Notes under the pieces: model-generated
The model's input: the letters and a program-made list of their open reading frames with translations, nothing else
The model's database searches: none
Told to the model about the DNA's origin: nothing
From: Actinopolyspora erythraea
GTDB lineage: Bacteria > Actinomycetota > Actinomycetes > Mycobacteriales > Pseudonocardiaceae
Direction of reading: 5' to 3'
Assembly (NCBI RefSeq): GCF_002263515.1
Contig: NZ_CP022752.1
Coordinates: 558,001 to 622,000 of the forward strand
DNA: 64,000 bases
Made by a program: the position numbers and the translations under genes
In this document: positions 26,386-33,608 of the stretch, piece after piece
Layout: each line of letters starts with the position of its first letter
How positions within the stretch are numbered: the first letter of the stretch is position 1

Positions 26386-27184
26386 TCGGGGGGTGACTGA
26401 GGTATCTTCCTGGACCTACTTGATGGACATGGACGGCGTGCTCGTGCACGAGGAACACATGGTTCCCGGCGCGGACGCCTTCCTGGCCGATCTGCACGAA
26501 CACGGGTTGCCCTTCCTGGTGTTCACCAACAACTCCGTCTACACCAGGCGCGACCTGCGGGCCCGGCTGCACCTCAGCGGGCTGGACGTGCCGGAGTCGG
26601 CGATCTGGACCTCCGCGCTGGCCACCGCCCAGTTCCTGGACCAGCAGCGGCCCGGCGGTTCGGCGTACGTGGTGGGCGAGTCCGGACTGACCACGGCGTT
26701 GCACGACATCGGCTACGTGCTCACCGACCGCGATCCGGACTACGTGGTGCTCGGCGAGACCCGGACCTACAGCTTCGAGGCGATCACCAAGGCCATCCGG
26801 CTCGTCGAGGGCGGGGCCCGGTTCATCGCCACCAACCCGGACGAGAAGGGTCCCAGCCGGGAGGGAACGCTGCCCGCCACGGGAGCGGTGGCCGCCCTCA
26901 TCGAGCGGGTGACCGGGCGCGCGCCCTACTACGTGGGCAAGCCGAACCCGCTGATGATGCGTTCGGCGTTGCGGGAGCTCAAGGCCCATTCGGAGAACAC
27001 CCTGATGATCGGGGACCGGATGGACACCGACATCCGCTCCGGGCTGGAGTCGGGGCTACAGACGATCCTGGTGTTGTCCGGGATCTCGGACCGCGACACC
27101 GCCGAACGCTTCCCGTACCGCCCCACCAAGGTCATCGACTCGGTGGCGGATCTGGCCGGGCGCGTCGAGCACCCCTTCGACTGA
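26378..27184 (+). CDS. HAD-IIA family hydrolase (NagD-like phosphatase)
   Basis: Protein of 268 aa. HAD motif I is MDMDGVL (nucleophile Asp17, acid Asp19); motif II is 'VFTNNS'; motif III/IV is '[15 protein letters not shown]' and '[17 protein letters not shown]'. The large cap of class IIA lies between. Likely substrates are small phosphomonoesters, but none can be named. It overlaps the modC stop by 8 nt and so is transcribed with the mod operon; GTG 26393 is an alternative start. Confidence 0.88.
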   Translation: MDDRGVTEVSSWTYLMDMDGVLVHEEHMVPGADAFLADLHEHGLPFLVFTNNSVYTRRDLRARLHLSGLDVPESAIWTSALATAQFLDQQRPGGSAYVVGESGLTTALHDIGYVLTDRDPDYVVLGETRTYSFEAITKAIRLVEGGARFIATNPDEKGPSREGTLPATGAVAALIERVTGRAPYYVGKPNPLMMRSALRELKAHSENTLMIGDRMDTDIRSGLESGLQTILVLSGISDRDTAERFPYRPTKVIDSVADLAGRVEHPFD

Positions 27185-27486
27185 GCTGGTGTTCGGGCCG
27201 CCTCCTGCCGATCTCCGCGCCCGGTCCGCCGGAGTGGAGCTCCGAGAGGCCTTCTCGCGGGAGAGGACCCGCGCCGCGCCGGGCTCATGCGGTGTCGGGC
27301 CTCCTCCCGGGAGCGCACGCGGTGGAATCCCGCGAGCGGCGAGCGGCAGCGGCCGTCGCGGCGTCGTCCCCGCCGCAGGGGCTCGGGTGTTTCCGCGACC
27401 TGCCGGGCGCCGCGGCGGTTCTCCGGCTCCGGCGCTCGTCCGGGCGGTTCGTGGTGCCGGGCCCGAGCGGGTACCGGGGCTGTTCG
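27185..27486. other. Intergenic region with repeat family 2, copy C
   Basis: This spacer of 302 bp lies between the HAD gene (+) and the YccF gene (-). It contains copy C of repeat family 2 (27225-27345) and is otherwise GC-rich, with no credible gene. Confidence 0.5.
27225..27345 (+). repeat. Intergenic palindromic repeat family 2, copy C (right half conserved)
   Basis: The block GTCGGGCCTCCTCCCGGGAG (27294-27313), followed by GAATCCCGCGAG, corresponds to GTCGGGCCCTCCTCGCGAGAG...GAACCCGCGG of copy B. The left half is diverged, although GAGAGG and CGGGAGAG arms are present. Confidence 0.45.
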
Positions 27487-27888
27487 TCACCGGCGCGGCA
27501 CCAGCGCGTTGGCGTCGTCGGTGTCCACGATTCGCTTGCCCAGCGGCACCAGCGAGACGGGGACCAGCTTGAAGCTGGCTATGCCCAGCGGGATCCCGAT
27601 GATGGTCAGGCACATCAGCACTCCAGTGGTGATGTGTCCCAGTGCCAGCCACCACCCGGCCAGGATGATCCACAGCACGTTGCCGATCGCCGAGAGCGTT
27701 CCTGAACCCCGTTCGTCGACCAGTTGCCGCCCGAACGGCCACAGCGCGAAGTTCGCCATCCGGAACGAGGCGATTCCGAACGGGATCCCGATGATCGTCA
27801 CGCACAGCACCAACCCGGCGAAGGCGTAGCCGATCGCCATCCAGAGGCCGCTGAGCACCAACCAGACGATGTTGAGCAGCAGTCGCAT
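27487..27888 (-). CDS. YccF-domain membrane protein (Rv0870c-like)
   Basis: Protein of 133 aa with two copies of the YccF motif, each a hydrophobic helix followed by 'GIPFGIASFRMANFALWPFG' and 'GIPLGIASFKLVPVSLVPLG'. It is an integral membrane protein with four segments and no assigned function. ATG 27888 is chosen; GTG 27897 adds three residues. Its place after moaA matches Rv0870c, though the mod operon is inserted between them. Confidence 0.88.
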   Translation of the reverse strand: MRLLLNIVWLVLSGLWMAIGYAFAGLVLCVTIIGIPFGIASFRMANFALWPFGRQLVDERGSGTLSAIGNVLWIILAGWWLALGHITTGVLMCLTIIGIPLGIASFKLVPVSLVPLGKRIVDTDDANALVPRR

Positions 27889-27982
27889 GACCACCACATT
27901 GCCAGGTTCCCGGCCGTTCCGGTTCGGGGAAGTCCCCCAGTTTTCGCGAGTGTTTCCCCACTCCCGGTGTCGAAGGCCTCGG

Positions 27983-28765
27983 TCACGCGGTCAGCGTCCC
28001 CTCCAGCACCGTGACCGCCCGGCCTCCCAGCGCCACCCGCTGTCCTTCCAGCCGGGCCCGCACCGTTCCGCCGCGCGAGGAGACCTGCTCACCCACCAGC
28101 TCCGCACGTCCCAGCCGCTCCGCCCACCACGGGGCCAGCGAGCAGTGCGCCGAACCGGTGACCGGGTCCTCGGGCACCCCCACGGCGGGGGCGAAGAACC
28201 TGCTGACGAAGTCCCGGTCCGGCCGATCGCTCGCGGCGGTGACGATCACCCCGCGTTCGGCGATGCGCGGCACTTCCGAGAGGTCGGGCCGCAGCTCGCG
28301 CACCAGTCCGGCGTCGTCGAGCTGAACGAGCAGATCGGTGCCGCTGCGGGCCACGGCGATCACCCGCTCCGGGGAGACGTCACCGAGCGCGGCTGTGACG
28401 GAGACGTCCTCGGCGGGTTCGTTCGACCGCAGCGGAAAGTCCATCTCCACCGTGCCGTCGGCGGTCACTTCGCAGCGCAGCTCGCCGCTGCGGGTGTCGA
28501 ACCGCTGTGAACCGGCCAGCACGTGCGCGGTGGCCAGCGTGGCGTGCCCGCACAGGTCCACTTCGGTGGTGGGGCTGAACCAGCGCAGCGGTTTGGCGGA
28601 GTTCTCGTCGACCCCGGTGACCACGAAGGCGGTCTCGCTCTGGTTGAACTCGGCCGCCACCGCCTGCATCCAGGTCGCATCGGCCGGTTCGTCGAGCAGG
28701 ACCACCCCGGCCGGGTTGCCGCTCATCGGGGTGTCGGTGAAGGAGTCCACGAGGTAACTGCGCAT
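27983..28765 (-). CDS. PhzF-family isomerase/epimerase
   Basis: Protein of 260 aa with the diaminopimelate-epimerase-like fold. It has 'DTPMSGNPAGVVLL' (13-24), catalytic-type Glu44 in 'FNQSETAFV', 'VDLCGHATLATAHVL' and a C-terminal 'EDPVTGSAHCSLAPWW'. PhzF proteins isomerise small metabolites; outside phenazine clusters their substrate is unknown. AGGA 8 nt upstream supports ATG 28765 over ATG 28774. Confidence 0.9.
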   Translation of the reverse strand: MRSYLVDSFTDTPMSGNPAGVVLLDEPADATWMQAVAAEFNQSETAFVVTGVDENSAKPLRWFSPTTEVDLCGHATLATAHVLAGSQRFDTRSGELRCEVTADGTVEMDFPLRSNEPAEDVSVTAALGDVSPERVIAVARSGTDLLVQLDDAGLVRELRPDLSEVPRIAERGVIVTAASDRPDRDFVSRFFAPAVGVPEDPVTGSAHCSLAPWWAERLGRAELVGEQVSSRGGTVRARLEGQRVALGGRAVTVLEGTLTA

Positions 28766-29307
28766 GATCGGCATCCTAGTGGGGCGGGCAGGACGTTGTC
28801 GGTCCTTCCGTGAGTCACGGTGGAACTCGCGTGGGTGCTCGGGGCGGCGCCTCGACCGCGTTGGACCGGAAGGTGAGCGGCTAACCGCGTGACGAGGTCG
28901 CTCCGCGCTTGACTCCTATGCCCCGCGTTCTAACGGGTCCGCGTGCCCTGTAGTCCACGGCCCGGCACCGTCGGTTCCCCGGAGTCCGGTGCCGGGCCGT
29001 CCGGCCGTCCGGCCGTGCGGTCCCAACGGGCCGCACGAGGGCGATCGCCTGCGGGCGTGGGGCCGGTACGGTGTTCGCCGCTGGTCGTCTCACTCGTTCG
29101 GTGGTCCCCTGCGGCCGGCTGGCGGGCGAGGTTCGGAGGAGGGGATCAGAGGGAGTTAGCAGGATGGGCGGGAGCGAATGGCCCAAGTGCTCCGTCCGCG
29201 GCCAGTGGTGCGGTTCGAAGGGCGACAAGGGCGAACTCGTCTCGGTTCGCGTCCGAAGGGCAGTGAGGCCGTCCGTGCGGGCAGCGAGAAACAGCTAGTG
29301 TAGTGCT
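28766..29307. other. Intergenic region, PhzF gene to small orphan gene
   Basis: This 542-bp region contains a 13-bp perfect hairpin (28958-28999) and, at about 28808-28900, a GC-rich segment faintly similar to both repeat families ('GGCGGCGCCT...GCGTTGG.CCGG'). No convincing gene was found. Confidence 0.4.
28958..28999. terminator. Perfect 13-bp hairpin
   Basis: CGGCCCGGCACCG (28958-28970) pairs exactly with CGGTGCCGGGCCG (28987-28999) across a 16-nt loop. It lies upstream of both flanking genes, so it is not an obvious terminator; it may mark the end of a lost gene. Confidence 0.4.
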
Positions 29308-29643
29308 ATGGCGACCCCCAGGGAAGACGTGGTGAAGGCGAAGGGGCTGCTCGAAGAACGGGAGCACGTCCCGGAGGGCACGACGATGGAGCTGCACGCG
29401 CTGCTGTCGTGCGTTCGGGAGATCGTGCTCACCGAGGAGACGGTCCAGCCGTGGCGGGACGTGGTCAGCCTCGCCGAGCAGCTGGACACGTCCAGCGCCG
29501 CCGGGGTGCTGGGGTTGATGGGGGCGATCGAGGAGGCGCCGACGACGCCGCTGCCGCCGCGGGGGTGGCTGCGGGTGGATCTGGCGCGGACTGACTTCGC
29601 TCGCGCTGTGAACCGGGCGGTCGAGCCGGTGGAGGCGGCCTAA
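29308..29643 (+). CDS. Small hypothetical protein, leaderless
   Basis: Protein of 111 aa, mainly helical and acidic: 'VVKAKGLLEEREHVPEGTTM', 'LLSCVREIVLTEETVQPWRD', 'GVLGLMGAIEEAPTTPLPPR'. No family is recognised. The ATG is 6 nt after TAGTGT (29296-29301), a leaderless -10. It stands alone at the left border of the accessory region. Confidence 0.65.
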   Translation: MATPREDVVKAKGLLEEREHVPEGTTMELHALLSCVREIVLTEETVQPWRDVVSLAEQLDTSSAAGVLGLMGAIEEAPTTPLPPRGWLRVDLARTDFARAVNRAVEPVEAA

Positions 29644-29696
29644 CCGGTCACTGTGACGCGCTGATGACGTGTTCTCCGGAACGCGAGCCGACGGAT

Positions 29697-29815
29697 CAGC
29701 CCTCGCCGTTGAGCAGGGCTCGACGTGTTTCCTGGAAGGCGTCGACGGGGTTTCCTGATGGAGGGGCCGGTGCGGAGTTGCCTGCCGCCCGAGTCGCGGG
29801 ACGGTCGGGGGACGC
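29697..29815 (-). pseudogene. 3' remnant of the RHH-tail membrane protein gene
   Basis: About 100 bp match the end of the intact gene at 33609-33998, including the block TGGAGGGGCCGGTGCGGAG and the hairpin beyond its stop. Translated on the minus strand it still reads 'QLRTGPS', as in the intact protein, but the upstream frame is lost. Confidence 0.65.
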
Positions 29816-29876
29816 TGCTGGAGGAGCAGAAGTGATTCCCACAGCGGGAAAGCGCTGTTGAGATCGCAGCTCACGA

Positions 29877-29961
29877 ATCCGCCGCATGCGGGGATGGACC
29901 GGTTCTCCAATTGGTTGGACAGATCAGCGCGGCGTAGGCCCCGCGCATGCGGGGATGGACC
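29877..29961. CRISPR. Orphan two-repeat CRISPR remnant (type I-E-like)
   Basis: GCATGCGGGGATGGACC occurs at 29884-29900 and 29945-29961, a period of exactly 61 bp (28-29-bp repeat plus 32-33-bp spacer). The second repeat reads GGCCCCGCGCATGCGGGGATGG, typical of actinobacterial type I-E. The 5' half of the first is degenerate. No cas genes occur in the window. Confidence 0.6.
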
Positions 29962-30029
29962 CTAGCGGAGTCTGCCCCACATCCGCCCCACGCAACGACC
30001 ACAGTGGACAGTGTCCTGCGGCATGAAAA

Positions 30030-30055
30030 AACGCCCCGGTGCGCCCGGGGGCGTT
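30030..30055 (-). terminator. Intrinsic terminator of the DUF397 gene
   Basis: AACGCCCC (30030-30037) pairs with GGGGCGTT (30048-30055). On the minus strand the stem is followed by a T-run (the complement of GAAAAAA), giving a classical Rho-independent terminator 15 nt past the stop. Confidence 0.85.
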
Positions 30056-30069
30056 CCTACTTCGGCGGC

Positions 30070-30279
30070 TTACTCGAACCGCTCGTCCTTCACCGCGTCG
30101 ATGAACGCGGCCCACTGCTGGCCGGTGGTGGTGAAGTAGTCGGCCGAGCGGTCCTTGGTGTCGCGGACGGCGGCGCCGTTCGAGGTGTGGCCGACCTCGA
30201 CGCAGTTGGTTTCCTGGCTGCTGTAGGCGGACACGGAAGCGGAAGCCGGAGCGGACGAGATCCCCCAACATCTCGTCAC
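30070..30279 (-). CDS. DUF397 protein
   Basis: Protein of 69 aa with the DUF397 signature 'AYSSQETNCVEVG', 'AAVRDTKDRS' and 'WAAFIDAVKDERFE'. DUF397 proteins are usually encoded next to XRE regulators and act as their partners in WhiJ/AbaA-like pairs of actinomycetes. The GTG at 30279 has a GGGA about 10 nt upstream. It is divergent from the XRE gene with a 111-bp shared control region. Confidence 0.85.
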   Translation of the reverse strand: MTRCWGISSAPASASVSAYSSQETNCVEVGHTSNGAAVRDTKDRSADYFTTTGQQWAAFIDAVKDERFE

Positions 30280-30295
30280 CTGATCGCGTTCCCGC

Positions 30296-30390
30296 TATCC
30301 TCGGTGTGTACCTCTTCGCGGAGGTTTTACCCCCGGTCGACGGGCCGGGGGTTCGCGAAGGGGTCTACTTCCGCGAAGAGGGTGGTCCGT
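30296..30390 (+). promoter_or_regulatory. XRE gene promoter and folding leader that can hide the ribosome-binding site
   Basis: TATCCT (30296-30301) is a likely -10. The leader contains CCTCTTCGCGG (30311-30321), which pairs perfectly with CCGCGAAGAGG (30371-30381). The second arm contains the GAGG ribosome-binding sequence. A nested stem ACCCCCGG/CCGGGGGT (30329-30336, 30345-30352) lies inside. The first arm can instead pair with CGCGAAGGGG (30355-30364), freeing the site. TGTACC at 30307-30312 matches half of the palindrome at 31623-31637. Confidence 0.6.
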
Positions 30391-31611
30391 GTGGCCGATG
30401 AGCTCGCAGACAAAACGATCGGGGAACGGATTCAGATCCTCCGGGAGCGGCAAGGCAAGTCGCGCCCGGTGTTGGCTGGCTTGGTCGGGCGTTCCGGGGA
30501 GTGGCTGAAAGCCGTCGAAAAGGGGCGGCTACATCCGCCACGCTGGGAAAAACTCGTGCAGCTGGCTGACGCGCTCGGCGTGCAGAATCTCGCCGAGTTG
30601 ACCGGCGACAAGCCACCGGTGGGGGCGACCGGCCGGGCAACGCACGAAGCCGTGCCCGCGATGCGTGAAGCCATCGAAGAGACCATGCTCAGCGTTTCGG
30701 CGGAACGGGTGCCGGATTCGGCGACGCTGCACCAACGAACGGCGGACGCCTGGCACCTGTGGCACACCTCCCCAACTCCGCGAGCTTCGGTCGGTACGGT
30801 GTTGCCGCGGATCCTCCGGGAGGCTCGTCATGCCACACGAGTACTCGGCGGTGACCAGCGCAGGCAGGCACACATGGCGCTGTCGGCGGCTTATGCGCTC
30901 TCCGAGCAGGTTCTCGCGTGGGTGGCTGATTCAGCGTTGTTGTGGCTGGCAGCGGATCGGTGCATGTCCGCGGCCGAGCAGGCCGACGATCCCGAAACGT
31001 TGGCCGGTGCCGCGTGGGTGCTGGGCAACGTGTGGCGTTCGACCGGCCGTGAAGAGGACGCGCTACGGCTGGTCACCGATGCGGCCGAGTTGCTCGCCCC
31101 GCACCTGAACACGTCCGGCGACGGTACGCGAGCACTGTGGGGCTCATGCCGGTTGCACGCCGCGATCACCGCGGCCCGGCTCGGTCGTGAAGGCGACGCG
31201 CTGCGCCATCTCGACCAAGCAAACGACATGGCCGACCGGCTTCCGGACGACTATGCGCACCCGTGGACGCTGTTCGGCCGCGCCAATACGGACGTGACCG
31301 GGGTATCGGTGCAGGTCGACCTGCGTAAGTCGGGCCAAGCCATCGATGTGGCCGAGCAGATCGATCCGGACCAAGTGCCCTCGGTCGATCGGCGCGCACG
31401 GCTGTGGTTGGAAACGGCACGGGCCTACCATCAGCGCAGGGAGCACACGGCGACCTTGTACGTGTTGCAGCGCGCCATCAACGTCAGTGAAGAGTCAATG
31501 CGCTGCCATCCGTTGTCACGCGGCATCGCGGGCGAGTTGGTCACGTTGGGCGGGCGCATGGTGCAACCGGAAGCGCGGGGGTTGGCACACCGGCTCGGAC
31601 TGACCGTCTAA
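30391..31611 (+). CDS. XRE-family transcriptional regulator with TPR-like C-terminus
   Basis: Protein of 406 aa. An N-terminal helix-turn-helix ('TIGERIQILRERQGKSRPVL', 'EWLKAVEKGRLHPPRWEKLV') is followed by a long alpha-helical, TPR-like region ('LAGAAWVLGNVWRSTGREED', 'GDALRHLDQANDMADRLP', 'LETARAYHQRREHTATLYVL'). Such proteins are standard in actinomycetes beside DUF397 genes and often link to development or small-molecule sensing. GTG 30391 has GAGGG about 8 nt upstream; GTG 30382 is possible. It is likely autoregulated through the TGTACC sites and by its leader structure. Confidence 0.85.
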   Translation: MADELADKTIGERIQILRERQGKSRPVLAGLVGRSGEWLKAVEKGRLHPPRWEKLVQLADALGVQNLAELTGDKPPVGATGRATHEAVPAMREAIEETMLSVSAERVPDSATLHQRTADAWHLWHTSPTPRASVGTVLPRILREARHATRVLGGDQRRQAHMALSAAYALSEQVLAWVADSALLWLAADRCMSAAEQADDPETLAGAAWVLGNVWRSTGREEDALRLVTDAAELLAPHLNTSGDGTRALWGSCRLHAAITAARLGREGDALRHLDQANDMADRLPDDYAHPWTLFGRANTDVTGVSVQVDLRKSGQAIDVAEQIDPDQVPSVDRRARLWLETARAYHQRREHTATLYVLQRAINVSEESMRCHPLSRGIAGELVTLGGRMVQPEARGLAHRLGLTV

Positions 31612-31622
31612 CTCCTTACAGG

Positions 31623-31637
31623 GGTACAGTTTGTACC
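31623..31637 (+). promoter_or_regulatory. Palindromic operator GGTACA-GTT-TGTACC
   Basis: A perfect 6-3-6 palindrome lies just past the XRE stop codon and 61 bp before the next small gene. The half-site TGTACCTCT recurs at the XRE promoter (30307-30315). It probably binds the XRE regulator. Confidence 0.5.
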
Positions 31638-31698
31638 TCTCCGATGGGGACGTGAACACGTACCTCGTACTCACGGCCGAACGCACCACGCTCCGGGT

Positions 31699-31917
31699 AT
31701 GACCACGAGATCAACCGAACCCGTGTTGGTGCGGTGTGCCACGGTCGAGCACGACGGCAGCGAGACGTTGGAGCTGTCGCTGACCCGTGACCGGCTGATG
31801 ATCATCACGCCCACCGTCTACAACCGCACCCTGTGGACCGCCGAACAGGCACGCGGGCTGCGCGACACGCTGACCAGGATGCTGGGCCGGCTCCCCACCG
31901 GGGGTGGTTCGCGGTGA
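31699..31917 (+). CDS. Small hypothetical protein, first of three coupled genes
   Basis: Protein of 72 aa: 'VRCATVEHDGSETLELSLTR', 'LWTAEQARGLRDTLTRMLGR'. It looks like an alpha/beta small protein and no family is recognised. The stop overlaps the next GTG (GTGA). It is probably controlled by the upstream palindrome at 31623-31637. Confidence 0.65.
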   Translation: MTTRSTEPVLVRCATVEHDGSETLELSLTRDRLMIITPTVYNRTLWTAEQARGLRDTLTRMLGRLPTGGGSR

Positions 31918-32141
31918 GTCAGCCGCACACCCAGTTGGCGACGCTGCTGCGCCGTGGTCAGTGGATGCTGGACGAGGCCGCCCATAAGCTCGGCGGTAAG
32001 CGGCTCCCGGCCGCCGATCGGCACGCCGTGGCCGCCGCGCTGGACGAGCTCTCGGCCGCGCTGCGCGAGTACCGCGACGCTCCCGCCGAACTCCCCACCG
32101 GGCAGGACGAACGGCCCACGACCGTGGACGCCGAATCGTGA
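31914..32141 (+). CDS. Small helical hypothetical protein, second of three coupled genes
   Basis: Protein of 75 aa, predicted helical: 'LATLLRRGQWMLDEAAHKLG', 'RHAVAAALDELSAALREYRD'. GTG 31914 overlaps the previous stop and the gene's own stop overlaps the next GTG. No known domain is seen. Confidence 0.65.
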   Translation: MSQPHTQLATLLRRGQWMLDEAAHKLGGKRLPAADRHAVAAALDELSAALREYRDAPAELPTGQDERPTTVDAES

Positions 32142-32383
32142 CCGCCCGAAGGGGACGACCCTCTCTCGGACGGCACGGGTTCCGACCGTGCCGATTGCCG
32201 GGGCACGTGCCCGCCCTGTCCGGCGATCTCGCGGACACGGCCCCACAGCGGGAGCGAGACCACAAGGGCGGCCACCGAGGTGAAGGCACCGGCCCCGCGC
32301 CCGTCACCGGGCCAGTTCCGCCCGGCTGGTCCCGCGACCCGGCGATCCTCGCCCGCCTGCTGGACCGGCTCCGCCACCTGTAA
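32138..32383 (+). CDS. Small basic hypothetical protein, third of three coupled genes
   Basis: Protein of 81 aa, Arg/Gly/Pro-rich, ending 'WSRDPAILARLLDRLRHL'. GTG 32138 overlaps the previous stop (GTGA). The coding evidence is mainly this coupling; composition is less clearly protein-like than for its two neighbours. Confidence 0.5.
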   Translation: MTARRGRPSLGRHGFRPCRLPGHVPALSGDLADTAPQRERDHKGGHRGEGTGPAPVTGPVPPGWSRDPAILARLLDRLRHL

Positions 32384-32492
32384 CGACCACAGCCCGGCGC
32401 CGCCGAACCCACTTCCGGCGCCGGACCGTTCACCGCCCGGCCGGTAAACGCCCCCGGCCGGCCGGGCGGCTCCCAATCACCGAGAAGAACCA

Positions 32493-32606
32493 GTGTTCAC
32501 CGCATATGGAACCACGAGCCCGGAACACGTGGACGAGGACGGTAACCCGTGCGTGCTACCCGCCGGACACAAAAGCGCCCACGAAGGCGACCGGATGCGG
32601 GACTGA
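32493..32606 (+). CDS. 37-aa CxLPxGH small protein
   Basis: GTG 32493 starts 38 codons including the stop: 'MFTAYGTTSPEHVDEDGNPC' then 'VLPAGHKSAHEGDRMRD'. The C-x-L-P-x-G-H-x(3)-H pattern recurs in tiny actinomycete and phage proteins and suggests a metal-binding knuckle. A purine-rich CGAGAAGAA lies upstream. It is too short for usual gene callers. Confidence 0.55.
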   Translation: MFTAYGTTSPEHVDEDGNPCVLPAGHKSAHEGDRMRD

Positions 32607-32865
32607 GCTCACTACAACGTCCGGCACTGGTAGCCGTTTCATTCGTCCGGTGGATCGTTTGTTGATCGGTGGGCGGGTAAGGCTCGGTAGGGATCAGGAT
32701 GGGGGCAGTACGGCGTGCAGGAAAGACAAACACGGCCTGTTCCCGCCGCCGGAGAAGCCGTGTCAGCACAGGAACAGTGGCGGAACGGGCATCAGATCGG
32801 TCGGTAATGACGGTGGCACCGCGCTCGGCGAGGCGCCGCACCAGCACCAGTACGAGGATGCGGGC

Positions 32866-33363
32866 ATGGCGGTAGATAGCTGGCTCGATGTCCCTTCGGG
32901 GACTCCGATGCATCATCACTGTTACGCGCACGTGGAGTGGTCGACTGACCCGAACAAGTGGTCCGAACAGTCGCGCAACGCTCCGTCGCTGGTGGCGTGG
33001 CAGCCCGGTGACGTGCTGCGGTGGGTGTATCAGCAGCTCGCCGACCATGCCGATCAAACCGAGGAGGCACACGACCGGCGCGGGCACCTGGAGGAGGCGC
33101 TCGCGTCGTTCCCCGGTGAGGGGGCGCTCTCGTTGCCGGTGGCCGAGATTCCGGATCGGTGGCAGTACCTGGCCGCCGCGCTGTCACATGGCCGGTGGAG
33201 TATCCAGCCGTGGCACCTGTCGTTTCGTAAGGTGCTCGTGCTGCACGTACTCTCGTACGCCGATGCTGGGCAGCAGTCCGGTAACTACTACGTGTGCCGC
33301 GACCACGAGCGTCCGGCCGACCAGCCGTACCGGGCGCCGGGCGATCCGGTGGAGGTGCCGTAA
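32866..33363 (+). CDS. Hypothetical protein of 165 aa
   Basis: An acidic soluble protein: 'HHHCYAHVEWSTDPNKWSEQ', 'LVAWQPGDVLRWVYQQLADH', 'RWSIQPWHLSFRKVLVLHVL'. Many His and Trp residues and no membrane segment; no family is recognised. ATG 32866 has GAGG 7 nt upstream; a longer open frame upstream lacks such a signal and reads as non-coding. It ends 58 bp before a GC hairpin. Confidence 0.7.
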   Translation: MAVDSWLDVPSGTPMHHHCYAHVEWSTDPNKWSEQSRNAPSLVAWQPGDVLRWVYQQLADHADQTEEAHDRRGHLEEALASFPGEGALSLPVAEIPDRWQYLAAALSHGRWSIQPWHLSFRKVLVLHVLSYADAGQQSGNYYVCRDHERPADQPYRAPGDPVEVP

Positions 33364-33420
33364 TCGGTGTCGGTACTACAGTGGTGACGCAATTGCGGGA
33401 TCGCGAGTGTGCGAACCTCT

Positions 33421-33436
33421 CCCGGCCGGAGCCGGG
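33421..33436 (+). terminator. Hairpin after the 165-aa hypothetical gene
   Basis: CCCGGC (33421-33426) pairs with GCCGGG (33431-33436) across a CGGA loop, followed by GGTTTC. Confidence 0.5.
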
Positions 33437-33474
33437 GGTTTCGTGTGTCAGGGCACCTTGCTATTGCCCGAACA

Positions 33475-33560
33475 TTGGCCCCGCGCACGCGGGAATGGAT
33501 CCCAAGCGGTCTCCTCCTCGGTCTCGCGCTGGTGGTAGGCCCCGCGCATGCGGGAATAGT
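33475..33560. CRISPR. Second orphan two-repeat CRISPR remnant (type I-E-like)
   Basis: GGCCCCGCGCACGCGGGAAT and GGCCCCGCGCATGCGGGAAT start exactly 61 bp apart (CCGCGC at 33481 and 33542). The repeat differs from the left remnant (GGGAAT in place of GGGGAT). Only one spacer is present. The second repeat runs into the terminator at 33562. Confidence 0.6.
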
Positions 33561-33561
33561 T

Positions 33562-33597
33562 CGAGCCCCGGCCATTGAGCGGGGCTCGATGTGTTTT
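33562..33597 (+). terminator. Hairpin with T-tract next to the CRISPR remnant
   Basis: CGAGCCCC (33562-33569) pairs with GGGGCTCG (33581-33588), followed by GTGTTTT. A diverged copy of the same hairpin accompanies the gene remnant at about 29697. Confidence 0.65.
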
Positions 33598-33608
33598 CAG
33601 GGGAGGGG

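Larger units (their letters stand above)
29644..30069. other. Decayed region with gene remnant, CRISPR remnant and terminator
   Basis: This 426-bp stretch lies between the orphan small gene and the DUF397 gene. It holds the remnant of a ParB/RHH-tail gene (29697-29815), two type I-E-like CRISPR repeats (29877-29961) and the DUF397 terminator (30030-30055). Confidence 0.6.

Noticed and set aside
28808..28900. Possible third copy of repeat family 1
   Set aside because: Only GGCGGCGCCT and GCGTTGG.CCGG blocks match; the pairing arms are lost, so it was noted only as a faint similarity.
29146..29910. 254-codon minus-strand frame opposite the 29308 gene
   Set aside because: Pro/Arg/His-rich shadow with no ribosome-binding site; it runs through the gene remnant and into the start of the CRISPR remnant.
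29877..33560. Active CRISPR-Cas system
   Set aside because: Only two repeats at each site, degenerate ends, different repeat variants and no cas genes in the window.
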